Assembly (NCBI GenBank): GCA_027487845.1
Contig: JAIYCV010000001.1
Coordinates: 62,001 to 126,000 of the forward strand
Source: Flammeovirgaceae bacterium
GTDB lineage: Bacteria; Bacteroidota; Bacteroidia; Cytophagales; Cyclobacteriaceae
Length of the DNA: 64,000 bases
Direction of reading: 5' to 3'
A model generated the notes under the pieces. It worked only from the letters and a program-made list of their open reading frames with translations. It did no database searches and was not told the DNA's origin. Shown here piece by piece: positions 8,995 to 17,244 of the stretch (position 1 is the first letter of the stretch; each line of letters begins with the position of its first letter). A program made the position numbers and the translations under genes.

Positions 8995-9894
8995 TTAGCT
9001 TCTGGGATGAAACTCTTGGATAACTTGCCTCAGGTAATCGCGATCTAAATGCGTATATATTTCGGTGGTGGTGATGGACTGATGCCCCAGCATTTCCTGA
9101 ACGGCTCGTAAATCTGCCCCACCTTCGATTAAGTGAGTGGCAAAAGAATGCCGAAAAGTATGTGGTCCTATCATTTTCTTCAAACCGATTTTTGCGGCCA
9201 GATTTTTGATAATGATAAATACCATTACGCGCGAAAGCGCCTTTCCTCGGTTATTTAAGAATACAAAACTTTCAAAGCCTTTTTGAATGCGGGAATGAAC
9301 TCTTACCTGTTTTATATAAATAGCGAGGTGCTTTAATGCAGATTGACCGATCGGAACAAGCCTTTCTTTATTTCCTTTTCCAATAACACGCAGAAAACCA
9401 ATATCAAAATAAATGTGATCAACCTTTAGTGAGACTAGTTCAGATACACGCAAGCCAGAACTATACAATGTTTCGATCATGGCGCGATTGCGGGTGCCAT
9501 CAGAGGTTGATAAGTCGATTGCTTCTAATAGCGATTCAATCTCGTGATAACTCAGCGTATCAGGAAGCTTTCGTCCTAAACGCGGTCCCTCTATGAGTTC
9601 TGTGGGATCTTTGACGATTAACTCTTCGAAGAGCATATATTTGTAGAACGCCTTTAACCCCGACAAAATTCTAGCTTGGCTATGGGCACTCATACCTAAT
9701 TCATTGATGTGCTTTAAGAAACTCTGAATATTTTTGGTGGTGAGCGTAAGCGGAGAAATCTCTAACTTAGAAAGCTCTAAAAACTGCTTTAACAAAACGA
9801 CATCGTGCTCATAGGCTTCAATGGAATTGTCTGACAAGGAACGTTCGAGCTTTAAGTAATTTTTGAAATGTTTGATGTGGAGGTCCCAATTCAC
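8995..9894 (-). CDS. xerD: tyrosine recombinase XerD
   Basis: Site-specific recombinase that resolves chromosome dimers at dif together with XerC. The 299 residues have the N-terminal SAM-like core-binding domain (about 1-90) and the C-terminal catalytic domain with all active-site groups: R in SSGLRVSEL, K in GKGNKERLVPI, HxxR in HTFRHSFATH, His in LGHQS and the nucleophile Tyr280 in EIYTH. Length is typical. The start is GTG at 9894; no earlier ATG fits the family N-terminus. A very good promoter sits 5 bp upstream, so the mRNA may be leaderless. Confidence 0.95.
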   Translation of the reverse strand: MNWDLHIKHFKNYLKLERSLSDNSIEAYEHDVVLLKQFLELSKLEISPLTLTTKNIQSFLKHINELGMSAHSQARILSGLKAFYKYMLFEELIVKDPTELIEGPRLGRKLPDTLSYHEIESLLEAIDLSTSDGTRNRAMIETLYSSGLRVSELVSLKVDHIYFDIGFLRVIGKGNKERLVPIGQSALKHLAIYIKQVRVHSRIQKGFESFVFLNNRGKALSRVMVFIIIKNLAAKIGLKKMIGPHTFRHSFATHLIEGGADLRAVQEMLGHQSITTTEIYTHLDRDYLRQVIQEFHPRS

Positions 9895-9898
9895 CTAG

Positions 9899-9928
9899 CA
9901 AAGGTAGCTCATCAAGACTTCTTAACAA
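9899..9928 (-). promoter_or_regulatory. Bacteroidota-type promoter of xerD
   Basis: On the minus strand, TTG at 9928-9926 is followed after exactly 19 nt by TACCTTTG at 9906-9899, a perfect match to the -33/-7 (TTG, TAnnTTTG) Bacteroidota primary sigma consensus. The transcription start should fall at or within a few bases of the GTG at 9894, which predicts a leaderless or near-leaderless transcript. Confidence 0.7.
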
Positions 9929-10068
9929 GGGATATAATCATGGGTGCCAACATAACTACAGCATCCCGGCAGCCAGTAAAACGAATGGAAGCAACTTTGA
10001 TTTTTTTTTCGCAGTCAAGTTAGTTTAGAATTCGACCAACAAATCCAAAGCTGTGGAAGAAAAACACA

Positions 10069-10506
10069 TTAATAAGCGGCTTTATAATCTACACGCAAAT
10101 CAAGTGAAGTGGTTTTCTTAGGCTCAATAACTACTTTGTTGATATTGCCTTCGCCATCCAGCTGGTTTGCAAAAAAGCCGTCTTGTTCTTTTACAAAGAT
10201 TGAATACTTTCCTGCTTTAAGTTTGATTTGGAAAGATCCATCGGCTTTTGTTTTCTTCTTGGCTATCAATCGGGTGGTGATGCTTTTATAGAAGTAATTT
10301 TCACGCGTTGCTTGTTTTTGGTTGGTTAGTTCAAACACAAAAATTTCGCGTACAACCCCAAATGAAGTTGCCTTTGACTGCGGGGTAGGGGATGGCATTT
10401 GATTGCCCACTACTTCTGTCACTTTGCCTACGAGGTGGCCGCGCTGTGCAAAAAGAGAAATGCTATTGATGCCCATTACAACTGTTAAAATGAAGATTAT
10501 TCTCAT
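10069..10506 (-). CDS. small secreted protein with carboxypeptidase-regulatory-like fold
   Basis: 145 residues: a signal peptide (about 1-20, ending SLFAQ) and a domain with TKADGSFQIKLKAGKYSIFV, the usual strand-turn signature of the carboxypeptidase regulatory/transthyretin-like beta-sandwich. The C-terminus is a short beta strand (SLDLRVDYKAAY). Such domains in Bacteroidota envelope proteins are thought to be binding or structural modules; no enzymatic motif is visible. It stands alone between xerD and the DUF5009 gene on the same strand. The specific function is unknown. Confidence 0.7.
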   Translation of the reverse strand: MRIIFILTVVMGINSISLFAQRGHLVGKVTEVVGNQMPSPTPQSKATSFGVVREIFVFELTNQKQATRENYFYKSITTRLIAKKKTKADGSFQIKLKAGKYSIFVKEQDGFFANQLDGEGNINKVVIEPKKTTSLDLRVDYKAAY

Positions 10507-10595
10507 ACTGTCTTGGCTTTTAGTTTAACGAATTTTCGATTTTGAATACCTCTTACAAACCAGTTAGGTCAGTTCAGAATATTTTTTAATGGCAT

Positions 10596-11720
10596 TTATA
10601 CTTTGATAAATATTTTCCTTCTATACATCTGCCAAAGTATTGCTAAAAATAGAGCCAATAGTGAAAGTGCAAACAATAACGAAGCGTCTTTCGGTGGCAG
10701 CCACGTGGCGAATAAGTGCTGGTAAAGGTAAGACCACAATGAGATGTTTCCTTCGGCATCTACTTTTATTCGAAGCAGTGTTTTTGCCAATATGCCCGAA
10801 GCGACAAAAACGAAAATCGCATTTGTGCCATAATAAACAAATGGCGTTGCCCATTTTTTGTAGCCCTGTACGTCAACTAGCCAATATAAAGCTGCAAGAA
10901 ATTGCATGGCCATACCGCCTGTGTAAAGAACGTAGCTGCTCGTCCAAAGTGCTTTGTTAATTGGAAAAATAAGATCCCAAGCTAAGCCTAAAAGAATGAG
11001 AACGGAGCCAATGAAAAAGAGCCACGCTACTTTTTCTGCTGCCGACTTTACTTTCGTTATAAGTTGTCCCGAAAGCATCCCTAAAAGACACGTGGCAATG
11101 GCAGGTAATGTGCTAAGCATTCCTTCGGGATCCCAGGTTTTACTCTGCGCCCATAAATGACCATCTAGCAAAAGCCGATCTACCCAGGCTCCTAAATTTG
11201 TCTCGGGTTCTAAATTGGCTGCTCCGAAATCAGGGACGGGAACAATTGTCATCAAAATAAAATAGCCAACGAGCACCGATACGGCAATCCGAATATGTGT
11301 GAGCCAATTACTTGACAAATAAATGATAGATGAAAAAAAGAAAACGATACTGATGCGCTGAAGCACACCGGGTATTCTTAGTCTTGATAAGCGATCGAGT
11401 GTAAAGACTGGAAACCAAGCAAGAAAAAGCCCTAAGGCGAAAATAATGAGTGAGCGCCTAAGTATTTTCAAAAACAATTGTCTCGTCAATCCATTTTCAG
11501 AAACAGGCAGGAAAGCAAAATGAATTGACACGCCAACAATAAATAAAAAAAATGGGAATACTAGATCTGTTGGTGTGCAACCATTCCAATGGGCATGCAA
11601 TAAAGGGGTGTAAACACTCTCCCAAGTTCCTGGATTGTTGACCAGAATCATTGCTGCAACTGTTATCCCTCGAAAGACATCAAGTGACAATAACCGTTCT
11701 TTAATTGGTGAAGGAGCCAT
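10596..11720 (-). CDS. DUF5009/HGSNAT-like membrane acyltransferase
   Basis: A 374-residue polytopic membrane protein with about ten hydrophobic helices. The N-terminus has the family hallmark LLSLDVFRGITVAAMILVNN followed by HAHWNGCTPTDLVFPFFLF. The conserved DVFRG and the His-x-x-W-x-G-C-T-P-T-D segment match the DUF5009/YeiB-like family related to heparan-alpha-glucosaminide N-acetyltransferase, which moves an acetyl group across a membrane to an amino sugar. In bacteria the role is usually unproved; modification of envelope glycans or peptidoglycan fragments is a reasonable guess. No sugar-handling gene is directly adjacent. Confidence 0.85.
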   Translation of the reverse strand: MAPSPIKERLLSLDVFRGITVAAMILVNNPGTWESVYTPLLHAHWNGCTPTDLVFPFFLFIVGVSIHFAFLPVSENGLTRQLFLKILRRSLIIFALGLFLAWFPVFTLDRLSRLRIPGVLQRISIVFFFSSIIYLSSNWLTHIRIAVSVLVGYFILMTIVPVPDFGAANLEPETNLGAWVDRLLLDGHLWAQSKTWDPEGMLSTLPAIATCLLGMLSGQLITKVKSAAEKVAWLFFIGSVLILLGLAWDLIFPINKALWTSSYVLYTGGMAMQFLAALYWLVDVQGYKKWATPFVYYGTNAIFVFVASGILAKTLLRIKVDAEGNISLWSYLYQHLFATWLPPKDASLLFALSLLALFLAILWQMYRRKIFIKV

Positions 11721-11765
11721 GATATGAACAAAAACTAAATTTAATAAAATTCACAAAAACGCACA

Positions 11766-13547
11766 CTAGGTGGTTGGAACTTCAACGGTAATAGATGTAC
11801 CCGAGCCACCTGATTGGATGTGTAACGTGCCGTTCATTTCATTTGCTCTGTTCTTCATATTCAAAATACCCAAGTGGTCGCCTTTTATTTGCGGTTGGTT
11901 CGAAAATCCGTTACCGTTATCATTCACTTTGACAACCAGTTTTTGAGGTGTGGACTCTACAACCACTTCTATCTTATTTCCACCACTGTGCCTTATTCCA
12001 TTATTGATAGCTTCTTGAACAATTCGGAAAATGTTAAGCCCTTGATTTGGTTTTAGAATCATGTTTTGATCGGTTACATTCTCAGTAATATTGATTTGAA
12101 ATCGATCGGTAGATTTGCGAAATCGAGAACACAGACTATTGATTTTATCCAACAACCTTTCTGTATCAAGGTCTTCTTTGTTGATGGTCCAAATGGTATC
12201 TCGAAGTTCGTCAATGATGGAATGGATTCGATGATTGAGTTGGTAATGAATCGGTAATTCTAGTTGATTTTGTTTAGCTAGCATCGAAAGATCCATTGTG
12301 AATACGGATAGTTGAGTGCCGATGTTATCATGAAGATCTTTTGCTATTCTGATTTTCTCGAATGTGAGCTGTTCTTTCATGCGAGCCTCTTCCATGCGTT
12401 TTTGATAAACGTATTTTTTATTAAAAAAAAATATTAACAGGCCGATGATTAACGCACTTGTTACCAGAGCACCAACCAAGAGGTACTTTTTTATTTTCGC
12501 ATCGGCTGCAATGATTTGGTTCGATTCCTTTAGCAATAGATTTTCCTTTTCTTTTTGATCTGCTCTGTACTGCATAAGCAACCTGTCGAAGGTTTGCTTT
12601 TGTTTAATGTAATTTAGACTGTCTTCTAAGCTGGTAGCTTTCTGATAATGAATGAGTGCTTGCTTGAAGTTTCCGCGTGTTGAATCAATTGTTGCAAATG
12701 ACCTATAAATGGGCATGAGATGATAGATGAAATTCCCTTCTTTGGCCATCTTAAAACCACGCTGAAGATTTTCCTGAGCTAAAGAAAGGTCCCCATTCAC
12801 AATGGCTAGCTTACCAAACATGGTGTAACATTCTAACAGACCAACGGTTTCGTTTAGTTTTGAATAGATGGTAAATGCACGCTCACAATATTCAAGCGCC
12901 TTTGCATATTCTCTTTTGAAAAAATAGGCTTCGCTCATGCTGAGAAAAAGATATTGGGCATCTTTGATCGTTTTATTACCCTCTGATAAGCGAAAGGCTT
13001 GTTGATAGTAATACAAGCTTGAGTCAACCAGTTTTTTCTTTAAAAAATAATAACCTAAATTATTGTACGCCCCAGTTAAATTATCAGTATTTCCTAGTTC
13101 TAGGCTTAGTGCAATATTCCTCTTAAAATAATAGATCGCTTGATCTAAATCCCCAAGGTCGCCAAAGATCAAAGCGAGATTATGTTCGAATATGAGCAGT
13201 AATTCATTGTCTTTAACTTCTTCCGCTATCTTAATTCCTTTAAAACTTGCGTCAAGTGCCGGAGCGTAACTAGCCATCGACCAGTTGCAAACAGCTAGCG
13301 AACGGTAGGCAAGTATTTTACCCTTTGCGAATCCATATTTGGTAGCTAATGCCAATGCGGTGTCAGCTAGAAGAAGCCCTTTCTGCGGATTGGTATTCCA
13401 TAAATTGAAGCTTTCGTTTGCGTACCAAATTATTTTCGTAGTATCATTTCCAATTGTTTCTTTTGGCGCAACTTGCCCGACTGCAGCAAGGTGAAGCGAG
13501 AACGCAATCAACAATAGAATTGGCTTTAGAAGAAATTTCATGAGCAA
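11766..13547 (-). CDS. TPR-containing sensor histidine kinase (HisKA_3/NarL class)
   Basis: A 593-residue sensor: signal peptide (about 1-24), a periplasmic array of TPR-like repeats (about 30-320), a coiled segment, one membrane helix (about 353-375), then a cytoplasmic kinase. The phospho-acceptor is His406 in IAKDLHDNIGTQLS, typical of HisKA_3. The ATPase part has an N box (QEAINNGIRHSG), G1 (DNGNGF) and G2 (GDHLGILNMKNR). Such kinases normally pair with a LuxR/NarL-type response regulator; none is seen nearby, so it is an orphan within this window. The signal is unknown. It lies upstream of, and on the same strand as, the DUF5009 gene. Confidence 0.9.
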   Translation of the reverse strand: MLMKFLLKPILLLIAFSLHLAAVGQVAPKETIGNDTTKIIWYANESFNLWNTNPQKGLLLADTALALATKYGFAKGKILAYRSLAVCNWSMASYAPALDASFKGIKIAEEVKDNELLLIFEHNLALIFGDLGDLDQAIYYFKRNIALSLELGNTDNLTGAYNNLGYYFLKKKLVDSSLYYYQQAFRLSEGNKTIKDAQYLFLSMSEAYFFKREYAKALEYCERAFTIYSKLNETVGLLECYTMFGKLAIVNGDLSLAQENLQRGFKMAKEGNFIYHLMPIYRSFATIDSTRGNFKQALIHYQKATSLEDSLNYIKQKQTFDRLLMQYRADQKEKENLLLKESNQIIAADAKIKKYLLVGALVTSALIIGLLIFFFNKKYVYQKRMEEARMKEQLTFEKIRIAKDLHDNIGTQLSVFTMDLSMLAKQNQLELPIHYQLNHRIHSIIDELRDTIWTINKEDLDTERLLDKINSLCSRFRKSTDRFQINITENVTDQNMILKPNQGLNIFRIVQEAINNGIRHSGGNKIEVVVESTPQKLVVKVNDNGNGFSNQPQIKGDHLGILNMKNRANEMNGTLHIQSGGSGTSITVEVPTT

Positions 13548-13605
13548 ATGAGCGAGCTTATCGTTTGCGCGCTAAGTTAGCTAAAGGCATAATGAAAAGT
13601 ATATC

Positions 13606-16005
13606 CTATTCCTTTTTTATAACTTCAGGATTGCCAGTATACTTAACATTGCTGGTAAAGTCTTTGTCAATCTCGATGGTTTCTGAAGGGTTAACCGATA
13701 CTTGTGCCAATCCGTTTGCAGTTATATTGGCGCGACTAAGTTTGAAACCATCGGCCTTCAATTGTGATGGTCCAGAAAGTGAGGCTTCCAAGTAATCGCC
13801 ATGACCATCCAATTCAAACGCGATTGGCCCGCTGGATGTATAGTACAATTGATCGACCAACAGGTTTGCCTCTCCCGACATGGCGCCAGCTAATTCAATG
13901 TGCATTTCATTCTCTTCAAAACCTTTTACACTGATTTTACCTGCGCCAGTTACCTCTAGTTTTTCCAGGGTTGGTAGGGTGATTTCAAGTGTAACAAACT
14001 CTTTTTGCGCGAATGTTCTGTTCCAGAATTTATTGCGCTTGGTTCGATAGTAAATTTCAAGTTTGTCGGAGTATTGATTTACATCGTATAACTTTTTCTG
14101 TTCTTCGTCTCCCTGGATTACGATGGAGTATTCATCGCCTTTGCGAATGATGACATCAAAAACACCTTTTAATTCGATCTCTTTGAAGTCTTTCAACCCA
14201 AATTCATCATTGGCAGCAATACCATCTTGTTTGTCAGATTTCGCTGGGCAAGTAAGGCACTCCAGGCGTTCTTCTTGGCTGAACTGCCATTGGTAGGTTT
14301 GGCGATTGATATCAATGTTATAATAGGGAGGATTGTTTTGAATGATCTCCCAAAGCTCGCTTTCTATTTCAAATGGTTGGTTGTATGGGATAAACAAGTC
14401 GATGTTTAATCGTTGAAATCTAAATTTAGCATCCTTCTTAAACGTAATATTTGAATCAAAGGTGAAAATGCTATCATTTTGTGTTACCACGTAGTCCACC
14501 ATCTGTGCATTTTCTTTTGCGACTAATTTGGTTGAGCCTTGCGATTCAAATCGCTCTACGAGTCTGATTTCATTGCCATCATAGCCTTTTAAATTGATTT
14601 GGGTAACACGGTAATCTTCTAGTTCAACTTGATTTATCTTGAATACTTGGATCCCTTTCTTTATGGAGAACGATTTCTCAATTTTTAATTCGGCTTCTTC
14701 CTTAAAGCCATAAATTATTCCCGGGATGGTGATGCTCAAGAATGCTACGCTTAAGAAAAAGATTACAAAAAGCGCCCAACCAACATAGGGCTTAAAAGTA
14801 AATCGTTTTGCCAGAATCGAATTACCCAACATCATGATAAATAAAGCAGGTATCAACGCAGCAAGGCCGATACAGATAAACGTGAACGTTGGGAAACTTT
14901 GACGAATCGCGTCCATTGGCAAGCCTACGTGATCGAAAGCGAGGATTGACCATCCATCGGGTAAACTGGAATTATGGATGTATCCGAAAAACACACCCGC
15001 TGCCAGCACAATCGATAGGATCAATAAGAAACCCGTAAGGCTGATGCATACTCCAAATGCAATCCTAAAAATATCCACAATTAGTTTTGCCAAAGGCGTG
15101 ATGGCTTTTCCCAAACCGTTAATGATAGCTGCAATGATGCGGAACGGGAATAACACAATCTTTGCCAAGGTGCTTTCCTCTTGCCCGTCTTTTTCATTTA
15201 GGCTTTTCTTTACAGATGATTCGATATTAGAGAGCGTCACAGGTTCGCCTTGCATCTGCATTTTTTCGGTAATCGTTTTTGCTTCGGGCAACGAGAACCA
15301 GAGTATTAAATACACAATTATACCCAAGCCACCCAGGAATGCCGAAACAACAAATAGCACTCGAATCAAAACTAAATCTGCGCCAAAGAATGCAGCAACT
15401 CCACTGGCCACACCGCCAAGCACTTTGTTGCTATTCCGAAACATTTTCTTCACAGGTTGATCTTCCACGAGCTCGTCTGATGCTGGAAGGGCAATCCAAA
15501 GAATAATGTAGAGTAGAATTAGGCTTCCATAGCTTCCAATCACCAAGAGTGCAAGCAATAAGCGTGGCCAAACGGGGTCAATGTTAAAGTAATGGCCTAA
15601 GCCCGCGGCAATACCGCCCAGAATTTTTCGTTTTTGGTCGCGATATAATTTTTTGTTGACAGTATTTGATTGCGCCTTCGCGCGTTGGCTATCGGTTGTT
15701 CCTTTAAAGGCTTGCTCTTGTGAAGCGTTCTCTTGCTCTTCGGCAGCTTGAAAATCACGCACGCTTCCCATCGTAGCTATAAGCGACTGCACGTCTTCGG
15801 CAGTAATTATTTGCTTGCCATCATTGAGTTTGCTTAGAAAGATTTCAGCCACCCGGCTTTCTATATCTGCCAATATTTCGCTGCTATCTTTAAACGTGCC
15901 GAAGTAGCTGTTGATAGAATCAAGGTATTGGCGAAGCAGTTCATATCCATCATCTTCAATATGGAAAATGATTCCGCTGATGTTTATGCTGATATTCTTT
16001 TTCAT
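13606..16005 (-). CDS. PspC-GIN envelope-stress membrane protein
   Basis: A 799-residue multidomain membrane protein. Order: a Bacteroidota-specific N-terminal domain (about 1-100); two PspC domains in tandem (about 120-180 and 187-240, each with an LGG-(I/V)-A-x-G motif and an R-x-L-x hydrophobic hairpin); several further membrane helices (about 285-435); then an extracytoplasmic part ending in a DUF2807/GIN beta-helix domain (about 595-790) with the typical LEVTGAGKISVKG and repeated short strands. PspC domains take part in phage-shock-type membrane-stress sensing. The GIN domain is a predicted exported adhesin-like or sensor head. It starts 49 bp downstream of the PadR gene on the same strand, forming a regulator-target operon. 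Confidence 0.9.
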   Translation of the reverse strand: MKKNISINISGIIFHIEDDGYELLRQYLDSINSYFGTFKDSSEILADIESRVAEIFLSKLNDGKQIITAEDVQSLIATMGSVRDFQAAEEQENASQEQAFKGTTDSQRAKAQSNTVNKKLYRDQKRKILGGIAAGLGHYFNIDPVWPRLLLALLVIGSYGSLILLYIILWIALPASDELVEDQPVKKMFRNSNKVLGGVASGVAAFFGADLVLIRVLFVVSAFLGGLGIIVYLILWFSLPEAKTITEKMQMQGEPVTLSNIESSVKKSLNEKDGQEESTLAKIVLFPFRIIAAIINGLGKAITPLAKLIVDIFRIAFGVCISLTGFLLILSIVLAAGVFFGYIHNSSLPDGWSILAFDHVGLPMDAIRQSFPTFTFICIGLAALIPALFIMMLGNSILAKRFTFKPYVGWALFVIFFLSVAFLSITIPGIIYGFKEEAELKIEKSFSIKKGIQVFKINQVELEDYRVTQINLKGYDGNEIRLVERFESQGSTKLVAKENAQMVDYVVTQNDSIFTFDSNITFKKDAKFRFQRLNIDLFIPYNQPFEIESELWEIIQNNPPYYNIDINRQTYQWQFSQEERLECLTCPAKSDKQDGIAANDEFGLKDFKEIELKGVFDVIIRKGDEYSIVIQGDEEQKKLYDVNQYSDKLEIYYRTKRNKFWNRTFAQKEFVTLEITLPTLEKLEVTGAGKISVKGFEENEMHIELAGAMSGEANLLVDQLYYTSSGPIAFELDGHGDYLEASLSGPSQLKADGFKLSRANITANGLAQVSVNPSETIEIDKDFTSNVKYTGNPEVIKKE

Positions 16006-16054
16006 TTTTGATTAGACTTTAGTAGTGATTATCAAGTAGTAAGATAAAAATATG

Positions 16055-16402
16055 TTAGAATTGAATAGTGGCTTTTGACTTTTCGGTGATCATAGACGTG
16101 GAACTAACCAATTCATTCCAAGTTTCAGTAAGACCGTTAAGAAAGCCCGTGCCATCGCTGGTAAGCGTATAATACTTGCGTGGTGGGCCAGATTTGGATT
16201 CTACCCATTTGTACTCCAACAGTCCTGCATTTTTCAGCCGCGTTAGTAGGGGATAGAGGGTTCCCTCCACCACAATCATTTTGGCTGCCGTTAGTTCATC
16301 CAGCATATCCGAAGCATAAACTTCACCCCGAGCAATAATATGCAGGATGCAGTACTCCAGGATTCCCTTCCTCATCTGTACTTGCGTGTTTTCAAGGTTC
16401 AT
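16055..16402 (-). CDS. PadR-family transcriptional regulator
   Basis: 115 residues of a winged-helix repressor: MRKGILEYCILHIIARGEVYASDMLDEL, EGTLYPLLTRLKNAGLLEYKW, then GPPRKYYTLT, which is the complete PadR N-terminal domain with its wing, plus a short dimerisation tail (the small PadR-s1 subfamily, without the long C-terminal helical domain). It precedes the PspC-GIN gene by 49 bp and probably represses both genes. A tandem AGTACTAT motif upstream of its start is the best operator candidate. The effector is unknown. Confidence 0.93.
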   Translation of the reverse strand: MNLENTQVQMRKGILEYCILHIIARGEVYASDMLDELTAAKMIVVEGTLYPLLTRLKNAGLLEYKWVESKSGPPRKYYTLTSDGTGFLNGLTETWNELVSSTSMITEKSKATIQF

Positions 16403-16440
16403 ACATCCTTTTGTTTAGTGATAGGGGTGTATACGGCTAA

Positions 16441-16465
16441 AGTACTATGCATGGCCAAGTACTAT
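16441..16465 (-). promoter_or_regulatory. candidate PadR operator overlapping the padR-pspC promoter
   Basis: AGTACTAT occurs twice (16441-16448 and 16458-16465), 17 bp apart. AGTACT is itself palindromic, and the spacer holds ATGCAT and GGCC palindromes. On the minus strand TACTTTAG (one mismatch from TAnnTTTG) overlaps the start-proximal copy, about 35 bp upstream of the padR start. Paired palindromes over a -7 element suit autorepression. This is inference from position and symmetry. Confidence 0.4.
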
Positions 16466-16560
16466 TGGAAAATATCCTTATATTTATTGTAACCGGCTGA
16501 TTTACAACATAAAAATTTACCTCAATCTTAGTTTATCTCCTAAGAACTAGCCCGAAAATT

Positions 16561-16768
16561 TTAAACTACTGATTTCTTTGGCAGCTCAATTGCCGCATTC
16601 TATTGCTCCTTGAATCCAACCATGTTAGGCTGGGCCGAGGCGTGTTCGCCCGCAAAATGAATTCTACCTTCTGGTTGACTTAAATAGGGTAGATGTTCTG
16701 TCATGTTTGTTCTGTTTCCTATTGGGTGAGCGTATTCTACCCAACGGTAGGTTTTGTAATCTGAGCAG
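16561..16768 (-). pseudogene. 3' remnant of a flavin monoamine oxidase
   Basis: On the minus strand, directly after the stop of the 132-residue gene and in another frame, an open stretch of about 56 codons reads through PIGNRTNMTEHLPYLS to EGRIHFAGEHASAQPNM. GRIHFAGEH(T/S) is the highly conserved FAD-binding signature near the C-terminus of flavin amine oxidases. A TAG at 16602-16600 interrupts the frame where the family normally continues, and the frame then resumes as NAAIELPKKS, like the family's final helix, to a TAA at 16561. No N-terminal Rossmann motif is present nearby. I read this as a decayed, 5'-truncated gene. Confidence 0.6.
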
Positions 16769-16769
16769 T

Positions 16770-17168
16770 CTAATGTATATCCGCTCCAGTCACTTTCATT
16801 TCAAACTGGTCAGCCAGATTAGCCACTTCTTGTATCATTTCTTTGAGTTGATCTTCGGTAGCATTTTCATAGGTTGTTACTGCTTCGATCTGCAGGTGAT
16901 TTTCGCTGATTGTAAAACGACAATAGTTAAAGAACGCTGTTTGCTCTAGTAACATACGCAAATCAACATCGGGCTTCATTTGACAAATTTTTGAAAGCAG
17001 ATTAATCAGTTGGCGATTATACAACTCGTTCTTTTTGACGGTAGCAACTATCGTTTGAAAGCGACCGCCTGAGACAGGAACAATTATAATTGATTGTGAG
17101 GCGGTGTATTCCGTGTATTGACCTCCAATTTGCTCAGCATAGTTCTTAAGAAAGGCAGCTAAATCCAT
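16770..17168 (-). CDS. conserved hypothetical protein, possible YbjN/T3SS-chaperone-like fold
   Basis: 132 residues, cytoplasmic, no signal peptide. The pattern of an N-terminal helix, a five-stranded sheet (IIIVPVSGGRFQTIVATV, then FFNYCRFTISENHLQIEAVTTY) and a C-terminal helix (EDQLKEMIQEVANLADQFEMKV) resembles the YbjN/type-III-secretion-chaperone-like alpha/beta fold. I do not recognise a specific family. It starts 76 bp downstream of the tamB stop... on the opposite side: tamB ends at 17245, so this gene follows tamB on the same strand. The amine-oxidase remnant begins at its stop codon. Confidence 0.6.
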   Translation of the reverse strand: MDLAAFLKNYAEQIGGQYTEYTASQSIIIVPVSGGRFQTIVATVKKNELYNRQLINLLSKICQMKPDVDLRMLLEQTAFFNYCRFTISENHLQIEAVTTYENATEDQLKEMIQEVANLADQFEMKVTGADIH

Positions 17169-17244
17169 GTAGTTTATTTTTGACTTCTAAGGTAACAAAT
17201 TGAATGTATAAAGTGCGTTTAAAAAAAATGATTTACCAAAATCA

